Assembly: GCF_041245805.1 (NCBI RefSeq)
Contig: NZ_CP162490.1
Location: forward strand, 2,271,001-2,335,000
Source: Xanthomonas sp. DAR 34887
Lineage (GTDB): Bacteria; Pseudomonadota; Gammaproteobacteria; Xanthomonadales; Xanthomonadaceae
DNA length: 64,000 nt
Direction: 5' to 3'
In this document: piece after piece, positions 17,126 through 25,501 of the stretch
Layout of the letters: each line of letters begins with the position of its first letter
Numbering within the stretch: the first letter of the stretch is position 1
Translations under genes and position numbers: made by a program
The notes under the pieces: model-generated
What the model was told of the DNA's origin: nothing
Seen by the model: the letters and a program-made list of their open reading frames with translations, nothing else
The model's database searches: none

Positions 17126-17824
17126 ATGAAACGCACCGTCATCCAAGGCATGTCCGCGGCGCTGGCCAGCGCGCTGATGTTGTCCGCCTGCGCCACCGGC
17201 GGTTCCTACGTGCAGCGCGACCAATACGGCAATCCGACCGAACAGCAGAACAACCGCACCGGCCGTGGCGCGCTGATCGGCACCGCGGTCGGCGTCGCCG
17301 CCGGCCTGCTCAGCGGCAGCAGCGCCACCGAGCGCCGCCAGCACGCGATGATCGGCGCCGGCATCGGCGCGCTCAGCGGCGCGGCGATCGGCAATTACCA
17401 GGACCGCCAGGAACGCGCGCTGCGCGAGCGCACCGCCAACACCGGCATCGACGTGCGCCGCGACGGCGACAACATCACCTTGAACCTGCCCGACGGCATC
17501 ACCTTCGACTTCAACCAGTCCACGCTGAAGCCGCAGTTCTATTCGGCGCTCAACGGCGTGGCCAAGACCCTGGGCGAATACAACCAGACCATGATCGAAG
17601 TGGTCGGGCACACCGACAGCATCGGCAGCGATGCGGTCAACCAGCGCCTGTCCGAGCAGCGTGCCGCCTCGGTGGCCGCATACCTGACCGCGCAGGGCGT
17701 GCAGCGCGAGCGCATCGAAACGCTGGGCGCCGGCAAGAAGTATCCCATCGCCGACAACAGCACCGAGGCCGGTCGCGCGCAGAACCGCCGGGTCGAGATC
17801 CGCGTGGTGCCGCTGCGCTCCTGA
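17126..17824 (+). CDS. OmpA-family lipoprotein with glycine zipper (YiaD-like)
   Basis: The 232-residue protein has a lipoprotein signal with lipobox LSAC (Cys22). A glycine zipper follows (about residues 48-92, GALIGTAVGVAAGLLSG and GAGIGALSGAAIG). The C-terminal OmpA domain has the peptidoglycan-binding signature TMIEVVGHTDSIGSDAVNQRLSEQRA and ends NRRVEIRV. This is the YiaD-type layout of an outer-membrane lipoprotein that grips peptidoglycan and stabilises the envelope. I chose the ATG at 17126, preceded by GGGAGAGAG, because it gives a proper signal peptide. The gene is followed by a strong terminator and faces the LysR gene. Confidence 0.9.
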   Translation: MKRTVIQGMSAALASALMLSACATGGSYVQRDQYGNPTEQQNNRTGRGALIGTAVGVAAGLLSGSSATERRQHAMIGAGIGALSGAAIGNYQDRQERALRERTANTGIDVRRDGDNITLNLPDGITFDFNQSTLKPQFYSALNGVAKTLGEYNQTMIEVVGHTDSIGSDAVNQRLSEQRAASVAAYLTAQGVQRERIETLGAGKKYPIADNSTEAGRAQNRRVEIRVVPLRS

Positions 17825-17851
17825 GCGGCGCCTGCTCACCCGGAAATGCGA

Positions 17852-17877
17852 ACGGGCCGCTGATGCGGCCCGTTTTT
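17852..17877 (+). terminator. Rho-independent terminator
   Basis: The 9-bp perfect stem ACGGGCCGC/GCGGCCCGT with loop TGAT runs into TTTTTC, 27 bp after the OmpA-like gene. Confidence 0.92.
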
Positions 17878-17977
17878 CGTTGTGCGCAAGTTGCGCGTCT
17901 GCCTGCCCCGAGGTCGTTCCCGGATCGCTATGTTCAGGACCGCAGCCAGCTACCGCGGTCGCTGCGTGCCTGCCTGC

Positions 17978-19072
17978 TCAGACCAGCACTTCTTCCTCCA
18001 GTTCCGATGGCGCCTCGGTTTCCTCCGGCTGCTCCCGCAGCGGCAGCTCGGCCAACTGCGGCAGCGCCATGCTCTGGGTATTCATCGCCACGCCGCTGCA
18101 CAGGGTGAACTCGGCGCCGCTGTCGGCATGTTGCGTGGCCAGCTTGGCCGGGCACTGCGCCAGCATGTAGTTGACGTCGAAGTTGAGCTTGTCGACCAGG
18201 AAATCGACGAAGGCGCGCACCTTCGGCGACAGCATGCGCCCGCCCGGAAACACCGCATTGAAATCCAGGTCCGGGCCGACCCAGCCGCCGAGCACGCGGC
18301 GTGCCTTGCCGGCTTCGATCAGCGGCTTGATCGTCGCATCGCTGGCCAGCACCAGGCCCTCGCCGCAGACCAGCCCGCCGATCAGCGCGGCCGAGTCGTT
18401 GGCGACCAGGATCGGCTGGATCGCGAAGTCGCCGCTCTGCTTGCCGTTGCGCAGCGGCCAGCTGAGCCGGTTGTTGCCGTTGCGGCCATTGCTCAGCGCC
18501 AGCGTGCGGTGGTGTTGCAGATCGTCCGGATGCAGCGGCTCGCCATGGCGCTCGATGTAGTTGGGGCTGGCGAACACCTGGGTGCGGAAGGTGGCCAGCT
18601 TGCGCGCGACCATGGTCGAATCCAGCAGCGCGCCCATGTGCAGGGCCACGTCCACGCCCTCGGCGATCGGGTCGACCTTGTCGCTGGTCATGACCATTTC
18701 CAGGCGCACTTCCGGATGCTGCTTGTGGAATTCGCCCAGGATCGGCGCCACCCAGGAGATGCCGGCGGAGTAGGGCACGCTGAAACGCAGCCAGCCGCGC
18801 GGGCCGGCCTGCAGCTGCCCGACCGCGCTTTCGGCTTCCTCCAGTTCGCGCGCGATGCGCTGGCAATGCTCGTGATAGACCGCGCCGGCTTCGGTCAGGC
18901 CGAGGCGGCGCGTGGTCCGGTGCAGCAGACGCGCGCCCAGGCGCGCCTCGAGATCCTGCACCTTTCTGCTGACGGTGGTCTTGGGCAGGCCGAGCGCGTT
19001 GGCCGCGGCGATGAAGCTGCCTTGCTCGACCACCTTGACGAAGATCAGGGTGTCGTTCAGATCGTGGGTCAT
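17978..19072 (-). CDS. smeRv: LysR-type regulator of the adjacent efflux operon (SmeRv/MexT-like)
   Basis: The 364-residue protein has an N-terminal winged helix-turn-helix (residues about 5-64, FVKVVEQGSFIAAANALGLPKTTVSRKV) and the usual periplasmic-binding-type effector domain to about residue 295. It is transcribed divergently from a five-gene RND efflux operon. That layout matches smeRv beside smeU1-V-W-U2-X in Stenotrophomonas and MexT beside mexEF-oprN in Pseudomonas. I infer that it controls that operon; the symbol is by synteny. It is about 60 residues longer than most LysR proteins, with an acidic C-terminal tail rich in Glu and Pro (EQPEETEAPSELEEEVLV). The function of the tail is unknown. 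Confidence 0.82.
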   Translation of the reverse strand: MTHDLNDTLIFVKVVEQGSFIAAANALGLPKTTVSRKVQDLEARLGARLLHRTTRRLGLTEAGAVYHEHCQRIARELEEAESAVGQLQAGPRGWLRFSVPYSAGISWVAPILGEFHKQHPEVRLEMVMTSDKVDPIAEGVDVALHMGALLDSTMVARKLATFRTQVFASPNYIERHGEPLHPDDLQHHRTLALSNGRNGNNRLSWPLRNGKQSGDFAIQPILVANDSAALIGGLVCGEGLVLASDATIKPLIEAGKARRVLGGWVGPDLDFNAVFPGGRMLSPKVRAFVDFLVDKLNFDVNYMLAQCPAKLATQHADSGAEFTLCSGVAMNTQSMALPQLAELPLREQPEETEAPSELEEEVLV

Positions 19073-19201
19073 GGCGAGGTTCCTGAGAGGTGAAGGCGAT
19101 TGGACCGGTGACGGGACGATTATTCCCCTTAATTCGGACTAATCAAGTGCGGCTTTGACGCCTAATTTGTACGCCTTCGCCGCCACCCGGGCCATTTGCT
19201 C
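19073..19201. promoter_or_regulatory. Divergent control region, LysR gene / efflux operon
   Basis: This stretch separates the LysR start from the efflux operon side and is visibly more AT-rich around 19121-19170. It holds a TTAATT-CGGAC-TAATCAA inverted pattern (19128-19145), the sort of T-N11-A dyad that LysR proteins bind. The assignment is by position and pattern only. Confidence 0.4.
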
Positions 19202-19426
19202 ATGCTGTTGCGCACTCTGTTCCAGTTTCTCGCCGGCGTCCGTCGCCCGAATCGGCTCGACGGCACGCCCATCGACGCCCTGGAAACCGGTTACCTCAAG
19301 GCATTCCGTGAATTCACCCCGCCGCCGCGCCGCCAGGCCGGCAGTTCGATGCAGCTCGGCCAGCGTGGCAACGGCCGACTCGGTCGAATCGCGATTGTCC
19401 CGTTTGCGGGAGTAAAAGTCCCGTGA
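19202..19426 (+). CDS. Possible small leader protein ahead of smeU1
   Basis: A 74-residue reading frame starts at ATG 19202 (MLLRTLFQFLAG), or TTG 19196 in the same frame. Its TGA overlaps the GTG start of the next gene (GTGA), an arrangement typical of translational coupling. The product has a hydrophobic start and a plausible soluble part (DALETGYLKAFREFTPPP). I know no family for it. Codon choice resembles neighbouring genes in part, but its 3' third is less convincing. It could be a real leader peptide, a small gene, or a shadow of the long 5' leader. Confidence 0.35.
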   Translation: MLLRTLFQFLAGVRRPNRLDGTPIDALETGYLKAFREFTPPPRRQAGSSMQLGQRGNGRLGRIAIVPFAGVKVP

Positions 19427-20196
19427 GCGGGACGTTGGACCCGGAGGTGCTGGTGCTCGGCGGCACCGGCAACATCGGTCGGGGCGTGGTGCGCGCCCTG
19501 CTCGAAGCCGGCAGTCCGGTCCTGGCGGTGGCGCGCGAGCGCGGCCGGCTGCGCGCCTTGCGCGATCGCTACAGCGACGAACCGGCGTTGGACGTGCTGC
19601 AGGGCTCGGTCGCCAACGACGCCACCGCCGCTGCGCTGGCCGCGGCCGTGGCGCAGCGGCCGCGGCCGCTGGCCGGCGTGGTCGCCAGCCTCGGCAGCCC
19701 CTTGCGCTGCGGGCGCCTGCTGGACCAGCCGGTGACCGCGCTGCGCCGGCGCATGGAAGCCGACCTGCTGCCGCATCTGGCCGCCGCCCGGCATCTGCTG
19801 CCGCTGCTGGCGCAGGCCGAGCGCGGCGGCCGCTACATCCTGCTCGGCAGCCCGTGCGCGCTGCGCGCCTGGGCCGGGCATGGCGAGAGCTCGGTGGCCG
19901 CGGCGTCGATCCGCATGCTCGCCCAGGTCCTGCACGAAGAAGCCAAGCCGCTGGGCGTGCGCGTGCAGCTGCTGTCGGTGACCCATCCGGTCTGCCGCAG
20001 CGAAGCCGGCACCGACGAATGCCCGGAATGGTTCACCACGCTCAGCGTCGGCCGCGCCGCGGTGGCGCTGCTCGCCGACGCCGGCGTGCCGGGCCAGGCC
20101 ATCGTCGACATCGACAAACACCACTACGCGCATCCACGCACCTCGTTGATGACCGCTCCGCATTTTTCCCCTTCCACTCACGAGGTTTCTCCATGA
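19423..20196 (+). CDS. smeU1: Atypical short-chain dehydrogenase (SmeU1-like)
   Basis: The 257-residue protein has an SDR Rossmann fold. The cofactor motif is LGGTGNIGRG (about residues 12-21), and the NAG-type strand reads VASLG. Where catalytic SDRs carry YxxxK (for example YSASK), this protein reads SSVAAAS, so both Tyr and Lys are missing. It is probably a nucleotide-binding regulator or a dead enzyme. The start is GTG at 19423; no better ATG precedes the Rossmann motif. It is the first gene of the efflux operon, overlaps the adaptor start by 4 bp (ATGA), and holds the place of smeU1 in the S. maltophilia smeU1-V-W-U2-X operon. Confidence 0.8.
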   Translation: MSGTLDPEVLVLGGTGNIGRGVVRALLEAGSPVLAVARERGRLRALRDRYSDEPALDVLQGSVANDATAAALAAAVAQRPRPLAGVVASLGSPLRCGRLLDQPVTALRRRMEADLLPHLAAARHLLPLLAQAERGGRYILLGSPCALRAWAGHGESSVAAASIRMLAQVLHEEAKPLGVRVQLLSVTHPVCRSEAGTDECPEWFTTLSVGRAAVALLADAGVPGQAIVDIDKHHYAHPRTSLMTAPHFSPSTHEVSP

Positions 20197-21401
20197 ACCC
20201 GATTCCGATGTCGTTCCATTCCCCATCGCGTGCCCTGCGTCCGCTGGCGATCGCGCTGCTGGCCGCGGCCCTGGCCGCCTGCGGCGGCAAGGCCGAACAG
20301 CAGGGCGCGCCGCCGCCGCCGGCAGTCGGCGTGGCGCCCGCGCTGCAGAAGGAAATCAGCCAGTGGGACGAGTTCAGCGGCCGCGTCGAGGCGGTCGAAC
20401 ACGTCGATCTGCGCCCGCGCGTGTCCGGCTACATCGACAAGGTCAATTACGTCGAAGGGCAGGAGGTGAAGAAGGGCGATGTGCTGTTCACCATCGACGC
20501 GCGCAGCTACCGCGCCGAACTGGCGCGCGCCAACGCCGAACTGGCGCGGGCGCGGACCCAGGCCAAGCTCAGCGGCAGCGAGGCGTCGCGCGCCAAGAAG
20601 CTGTCCGACCAGCAGGCGATCTCCACCGAGACCTGGGAGCAGCGCCACGCCGCCGCCGAACAGGCCGATGCCGACGTGCTCGCCGCACAGGCCGCGGTGG
20701 ATACCGCGCGCCTGAATCTGGAGTGGACCCAGGTCCGCGCGCCGATCGACGGCCACGCCGGCCGCGCCCTGGTCACCGCCGGCAATCTGGTCAGCGCCGG
20801 CGACAGCGCCAGCGTGCTGACCACGCTGGTGTCGCTGGACAAGGTGCATGTGTATTTCGATGCCGACGAAGGCACTTTCCTGCGCTATGCGCAGATGGCG
20901 CGCAAGGGCGAGCGGCCTAGCGAGCGCGACGGGCAGTTGCCGGTGCAGGTCGGCCTGGTCGGCGAGGACGGGTTCCCGCACGCCGGCAAGGTCGATTTCC
21001 TGGATAACCAGATCACCCGCACCACCGGCACCATCCGCGTGCGCGCCGTGCTCGACAACGCCGATCGCAGCTTCACCCCGGGCCTGTTCGCCCGCGTGCG
21101 CCTGCTCGGCAGCGGCCGCTTCAACGCGCTGTTGATCGACGACAGGTCGGTGTTGACCGACCAGGACCGCAAGTACGTCTACGTCGTCGACAAGGACGGC
21201 AAGGCGCAGCGTCGCGACGTGCAGCTGGGACGCAGCGCCGAAGGCCTGCGCATCGTGCTCGGCGGGCTCAACCCCGGCGACCGGGTCATCGTCGACGGGG
21301 TGCAGAAAGTGTTCATGCCGGGCATGCCGGTGCAGGCCAAGCCCGTGGCCCTGGCCACGGCCTCGCCGGCCGCCGCACGCAAGGCCGTCGCACTCGACTG
21401 A
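20193..21401 (+). CDS. smeV: RND efflux periplasmic adaptor (membrane fusion lipoprotein)
   Basis: The 402-residue protein has a lipoprotein signal ending LAAC (Cys30). A lipoyl half-motif follows (GYIDKVNYVEGQEVKKGDVLFTID), then a coiled-coil hairpin (about residues 108-165), the second lipoyl half (VRAPIDGHAGRALVTAGNLV) and a beta-barrel domain. This is the MexE/AcrA type adaptor that bridges pump and outer-membrane channel. It overlaps the SDR stop by four bases and is followed after 163 bp by the pump gene; that gap contains two perfect hairpins. The symbol follows synteny with smeVWX. The export spectrum in this organism is unknown. Confidence 0.88.
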   Translation: MNPIPMSFHSPSRALRPLAIALLAAALAACGGKAEQQGAPPPPAVGVAPALQKEISQWDEFSGRVEAVEHVDLRPRVSGYIDKVNYVEGQEVKKGDVLFTIDARSYRAELARANAELARARTQAKLSGSEASRAKKLSDQQAISTETWEQRHAAAEQADADVLAAQAAVDTARLNLEWTQVRAPIDGHAGRALVTAGNLVSAGDSASVLTTLVSLDKVHVYFDADEGTFLRYAQMARKGERPSERDGQLPVQVGLVGEDGFPHAGKVDFLDNQITRTTGTIRVRAVLDNADRSFTPGLFARVRLLGSGRFNALLIDDRSVLTDQDRKYVYVVDKDGKAQRRDVQLGRSAEGLRIVLGGLNPGDRVIVDGVQKVFMPGMPVQAKPVALATASPAAARKAVALD

Positions 21402-21442
21402 GCCGCTTCCGACTGACGCCGGAGGCGCGCACAGCGTTCTAG

Positions 21443-21496
21443 ACCGGCCGCACTGGCGGCCGGTGCTTGCCGGCCGGGCCACCGTCGTGGCCCGGC
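21443..21496 (+). promoter_or_regulatory. Two consecutive perfect hairpins between adaptor and pump genes
   Basis: The first hairpin is ACCGGCCGC-ACTG-GCGGCCGGT (21443-21464). The second is GCCGGGCCAC-CGTC-GTGGCCCGGC (21473-21496). Neither is followed by a T run, so they are unlikely to be simple terminators. They could stabilise or differentially process the smeV-smeW message. Confidence 0.5.
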
Positions 21497-21564
21497 ATGG
21501 CCGCCGCTTTGCCCGCATTCCTGTTCGGCCATCCGTTTCACCCTAGTTTCCAGGACCACCACCC

Positions 21565-24500
21565 ATGGACTTTTCCAGATTCTTCATCGACCGGCCGATC
21601 TTCGCGGCCGTGCTGTCGATCGTCATCTTCGCCGCGGGACTGATCGCGATCCCGATGCTGCCCATCGGCGAATACCCCGAAGTGGTACCGCCTTCGGTGG
21701 TGGTGCGCACGGTGTATCCGGGCGCCAACCCCAAGGTCATCGCCGAGACCGTGTCCACGCCGCTGGAGGAAGCGATCAACGGCGTCGAGAACATGATGTA
21801 CATCAAGTCGGTGGCCGGCTCCGACGGCGTGCTGCAGATGACCGTGACTTTCCGCCCGGGCACCGACCCGGACGACGCTGCGGTCAAGGTGCAGAACCGC
21901 GTCGCACAGGCGCAGGCGCGCCTGCCCGAGGACGTGCGCCGGCAGGGCGTTACCACGCAGAAGCAGTCGCCGACCTTCCTGATGGTGGTGCACCTGACCT
22001 CGCCCAAGGGCAAGTACGACAGCCTGTACCTGCGCAACTACGCGCGCCTGCACGTCAAGGATGCGCTGGCGCGGATCCAGGGCGTCGGCGATGCGCAGGT
22101 GTTCGGCGGCGGCGATTACGCGATGCGCGCCTGGCTGGACCCGGAGCGGGTGGCCGCGCGCGGGCTCACCGCCGGCGACGTGGTCGCGGCGATGCGCGAG
22201 CAGAACGTGCAGGTCTCGGCCGGCCAGCTCGGCGCCGAGCCGATGCCCGACAGCAAGTTCCTGACCCTGATCAACGCCCAGGGCCGCCTGCGCACCGAGC
22301 AGGAGTTCAGCGACATCGTGCTCAAGGTGGGCACCGACGGCGAAACCGTGCGCCTGGGCGACGTCGCGCGCCTGGAGCTGGGCGCCGGCGACTACACCCT
22401 GCGCTCGCAGCTGGATGGCAAGAACGCGGTCGGCATCGGCATCTTCCAGGCGCCGGGCGCGAATGCGCTGCAGATCCGCGACCAGGTGATCGCCAAGATG
22501 GACGAGCTCACCAAGCAGTTTCCGGAGGACGTCAAGTACGAGGCGGTCTACGACACCACGATCTTCGTGCGCGACTCGATCACCGCCGTGGTGCACACCT
22601 TGCTGGAAGCGGTGCTGCTGGTGGTGCTGGTGGTGATCCTGTTCCTGCAGACCTGGCGCGCCTCGATCATTCCGTTGATCGCGGTCCCGGTGTCGGTGGT
22701 GGGTACGTTCGCCGCGCTGTACGTGCTGGGTTTCTCGATCAACACGCTGACCCTGTTCGGCCTGGTGCTGGCGATCGGCATCGTCGTGGACGATGCGATC
22801 GTGGTGGTGGAGAACGTGGAACGCAACATCGAGGAAGGGCTGGCCCCGCTGGCCGCGGCGCATCAGGCGATGCGCGAGGTGTCCGGACCGATCATCGCGA
22901 TCGCGCTGGTGCTGTGCGCGGTGTTCGTGCCGATGGCGTTCCTGTCCGGCGTGACCGGTCAGTTCTACAAGCAGTTCGCGGTGACCATCGCCATTTCTAC
23001 GGTGATCTCGGCAATCAACTCGCTGACCCTGTCGCCGGCGCTGGCCGCACGCCTGCTGCGCGCGCACGACGCGCCCAAGGACGGCCCGTCGCGGCTGATG
23101 GACCGCCTGTTCGGCGGCTGGCTGTTCCGTCCGTTCAACCGTTTCTTCAACCGCAGCTCCGAGCGCTACCAGGGCAGCGTGTCGCGCATCCTCGGCCGGC
23201 GCGGCGTGGTGTTCGTGGTCTATCTCGGCCTGCTGGCGGTCACCGGCGTGATGTTCAAGGCGGTGCCGGCCGGCTTCATCCCGACCCAGGACAAGATGTA
23301 CCTGATCGCCGGCGTGAAGCTGCCCGAAGGCGCCTCGCTGGAACGCACCGACGCGTTGCTGCGCAAGGTCACCACCATCGCCATGCAGACCGAGGGCGTC
23401 GAGCACTCGATTTCCTTCCCCGGTTTGAACGCGTTGCAGTTCACCAATACGCCCAATACCGGCGTGGTGTTCCTGACCTTGAAGCCGTTCGCCAAGCGCC
23501 ATCGCAGCGCGCTGGAGATCAACGCCGAAATCAACCAGCGCATCTCGCAGCTGGGCGAAGGCATGGCGTTCGCGTTCATGCCGCCGCCGATCCTCGGCCT
23601 GGGCAACGGCAACGGCTACCAGCTGTTCATCGAGGACCGCGCCAACCTGGGCTACGGCGCGCTGCAGAATGCTGTCAGCACGATGCAGGGCGCAGTGGCG
23701 CAGACCCCGGGCATGAGCTTCCCGATCGGCACCTACCAGGCCAACGTGCCGCAGCTGGACGCCGAGGTCGACCGGGTCAAGGCCAAGGCGCAGGGCGTGG
23801 CCCTGACCGACCTGTTCGATACGCTGCAGACCTACCTGGGCTCGGCCTACGTCAACGACTTCAACCAGTTCGGCCGCACCTGGCAGGTGATCGCCCAGGC
23901 CGACGCGCCGTTCCGCGAGAACGTGGAGGACATCGCGCGGTTGCGCACCCGCAACGCCGCCGGCGAAATGGTGCCGATCGGCTCGATGGTGACGATCAAG
24001 CAGAGCTTCGGTCCGGATCCTGTGCTGCGCTACAACGGCTATCCGGCGGCCGACCTGGCCGGCGAGGCGGATGCGCGCATGCTGTCCTCGGCCGAAGCGA
24101 TGGCCAAGATCACCCAGCTCGCCAAGCAGGTGCTGCCCAACGGCATGGAAATCGAATGGACCGACCTGAGCTATCAGCAGGCGAGCCAGGGCAACGCGGC
24201 GATGGTGGTGTTCCCGTTGGCGGTGATGCTGGCGTTCCTGGTGCTCGCCGCGCTGTACGAAAGCTGGACGCTGCCGCTGGCGGTGATCCTGATCGTGCCG
24301 ATGACGCTGCTGTCGGCGCTGTTCGGGGTGTGGCTGACCGGCGGCGACAACAACGTGTTCGTGCAGGTCGGCCTGGTGGTGCTGATGGGCCTGGCGTGCA
24401 AGAACGCGATCCTGATCGTCGAGTTCGCCCGCGAACTGGAGCTGCAGGGCAAGGGCATCGTGGAATCGGCGCTGCAGGCCTGCCGCCTGCGTCTGCGTCC

Positions 24501-24735
24501 GATCGTGATGACCTCGATCGCGTTCATCGCCGGCACTGTGCCGCTGGTGTTCTCGCACGGCGCCGGCGCGGAAGTGCGCTCGGCCACCGGCATCACGGTG
24601 TTCGCCGGCATGCTCGGCGTGACCCTGTTCGGCCTGTTCCTGACCCCGGTGTTCTATGTCGCCCTGCGCAAGCTGTCCGGGCGTCCGTTGGTATCGCATG
24701 CACCGGCGCACGTCGAAGCGCCGAGCCACGCTTGA
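21565..24735 (+). CDS. smeW: RND multidrug efflux pump, HAE-1 (MexF/SmeW-like)
   Basis: The 1056-residue inner-membrane pump starts DFSRFFIDRPIFAAVLSIVI and has the RND duplication of twelve transmembrane helices and two large periplasmic loops. The proton-relay helix reads GIVVDDAIVVVENVE, with the paired aspartates. The phrases PEVVPPSVVVRTVYPGANP and VVHLTSP resemble MexF more than AcrB or MexB. It pairs with the adaptor upstream and the channel gene smeX downstream to form a tripartite exporter driven by protons. Substrates of the S. maltophilia relative are quinolones, chloramphenicol and tetracycline; the same cannot be assumed here. An SDR gene starts 31 bp downstream. Confidence 0.93.
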   Translation: MDFSRFFIDRPIFAAVLSIVIFAAGLIAIPMLPIGEYPEVVPPSVVVRTVYPGANPKVIAETVSTPLEEAINGVENMMYIKSVAGSDGVLQMTVTFRPGTDPDDAAVKVQNRVAQAQARLPEDVRRQGVTTQKQSPTFLMVVHLTSPKGKYDSLYLRNYARLHVKDALARIQGVGDAQVFGGGDYAMRAWLDPERVAARGLTAGDVVAAMREQNVQVSAGQLGAEPMPDSKFLTLINAQGRLRTEQEFSDIVLKVGTDGETVRLGDVARLELGAGDYTLRSQLDGKNAVGIGIFQAPGANALQIRDQVIAKMDELTKQFPEDVKYEAVYDTTIFVRDSITAVVHTLLEAVLLVVLVVILFLQTWRASIIPLIAVPVSVVGTFAALYVLGFSINTLTLFGLVLAIGIVVDDAIVVVENVERNIEEGLAPLAAAHQAMREVSGPIIAIALVLCAVFVPMAFLSGVTGQFYKQFAVTIAISTVISAINSLTLSPALAARLLRAHDAPKDGPSRLMDRLFGGWLFRPFNRFFNRSSERYQGSVSRILGRRGVVFVVYLGLLAVTGVMFKAVPAGFIPTQDKMYLIAGVKLPEGASLERTDALLRKVTTIAMQTEGVEHSISFPGLNALQFTNTPNTGVVFLTLKPFAKRHRSALEINAEINQRISQLGEGMAFAFMPPPILGLGNGNGYQLFIEDRANLGYGALQNAVSTMQGAVAQTPGMSFPIGTYQANVPQLDAEVDRVKAKAQGVALTDLFDTLQTYLGSAYVNDFNQFGRTWQVIAQADAPFRENVEDIARLRTRNAAGEMVPIGSMVTIKQSFGPDPVLRYNGYPAADLAGEADARMLSSAEAMAKITQLAKQVLPNGMEIEWTDLSYQQASQGNAAMVVFPLAVMLAFLVLAALYESWTLPLAVILIVPMTLLSALFGVWLTGGDNNVFVQVGLVVLMGLACKNAILIVEFARELELQGKGIVESALQACRLRLRPIVMTSIAFIAGTVPLVFSHGAGAEVRSATGITVFAGMLGVTLFGLFLTPVFYVALRKLSGRPLVSHAPAHVEAPSHA

Positions 24736-24766
24736 TCCTTTCATTCCGCTTTTTCAGGAAATCCGC

Positions 24767-25501
24767 ATGAACACGACCCACAAGATCGCACTCGTCACCG
24801 GCGCCACCCGCGGCATCGGCCTGCACACCGTGCGCCAGCTGGCCGAGACCGGCGTGCACACGCTGCTGGCCGGCCGCGACTCCACCCGCGCCACCGCCGC
24901 CGCGCTGGAACTGCAGGGCGAAGGCCTGCCGGTGGAAGCGCTGACCCTGGACGTCACCGATGCCGCCAGCATCGCCGCCGCGGTGGCGACGGTGCAGGCG
25001 CGCCACGGCCGGCTCGACATCCTGGTCAACAACGCCGGCATCATCGTCGACGACTTCAAGCTGGCGGTCTCGCAGCAGAGCCTGCAGACCTGGCGCACCA
25101 CCTTCGACACCAACCTGTTCGGCCTGATCGCCGTCACCCAGGCGTTCCTGCCGCTGCTGCGCGCTGCACCGGCCGCGCGCATCGTCAACGTCTCCAGCCT
25201 GCTGGGCTCGTTGACGCTGCACAGCCAGCCCGGCTCGCCGATCTACGACTTCAAGGTGCCGGCCTACAACGTGTCCAAGAGCGCGGTCAACGCGTGGACC
25301 GTGCAACTGGCCTACGAACTGCGCGACACCCCGATCAAGGTCAACACCATCCATCCCGGCTACGTGAAGACCGACATGAATGCTGGCGAAGGCGAACTGG
25401 AAGTGGCCGACGGCGCGCGCAGCAGCGTGATGATGGCGCTGCTCGACGCCGATGGCCCGACCGGCAGCTACACCCATGTGGGCCAGGTGCTGCCATGGTG
25501 A
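24767..25501 (+). CDS. smeU2: Short-chain dehydrogenase/reductase (SmeU2-like)
   Basis: The 244-residue SDR is a classical one with a full active site. It has TGATRGIG (residues 11-18), the NNAG strand, the catalytic Ser in VNVSSLLG, and Tyr/Lys in YNVSKSAV. It resembles plant-type carbonyl reductases in the long loop after the Ser. It lies inside the efflux operon, 31 bp after the pump and overlapping the next start by seven bases. In S. maltophilia smeU2 occupies the same place. It presumably reduces a carbonyl compound that is also a pump substrate or inducer; this is an inference from context. Confidence 0.88.
   Translation: MNTTHKIALVTGATRGIGLHTVRQLAETGVHTLLAGRDSTRATAAALELQGEGLPVEALTLDVTDAASIAAAVATVQARHGRLDILVNNAGIIVDDFKLAVSQQSLQTWRTTFDTNLFGLIAVTQAFLPLLRAAPAARIVNVSSLLGSLTLHSQPGSPIYDFKVPAYNVSKSAVNAWTVQLAYELRDTPIKVNTIHPGYVKTDMNAGEGELEVADGARSSVMMALLDADGPTGSYTHVGQVLPW

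Noticed and set aside
21538..24744. Very long minus-strand frame opposite the RND pump gene
   Set aside because: High GC codon bias keeps the antisense frame open; the sequence is His/Arg/Ala-rich low complexity, and the plus-strand frame is an unmistakable pump.
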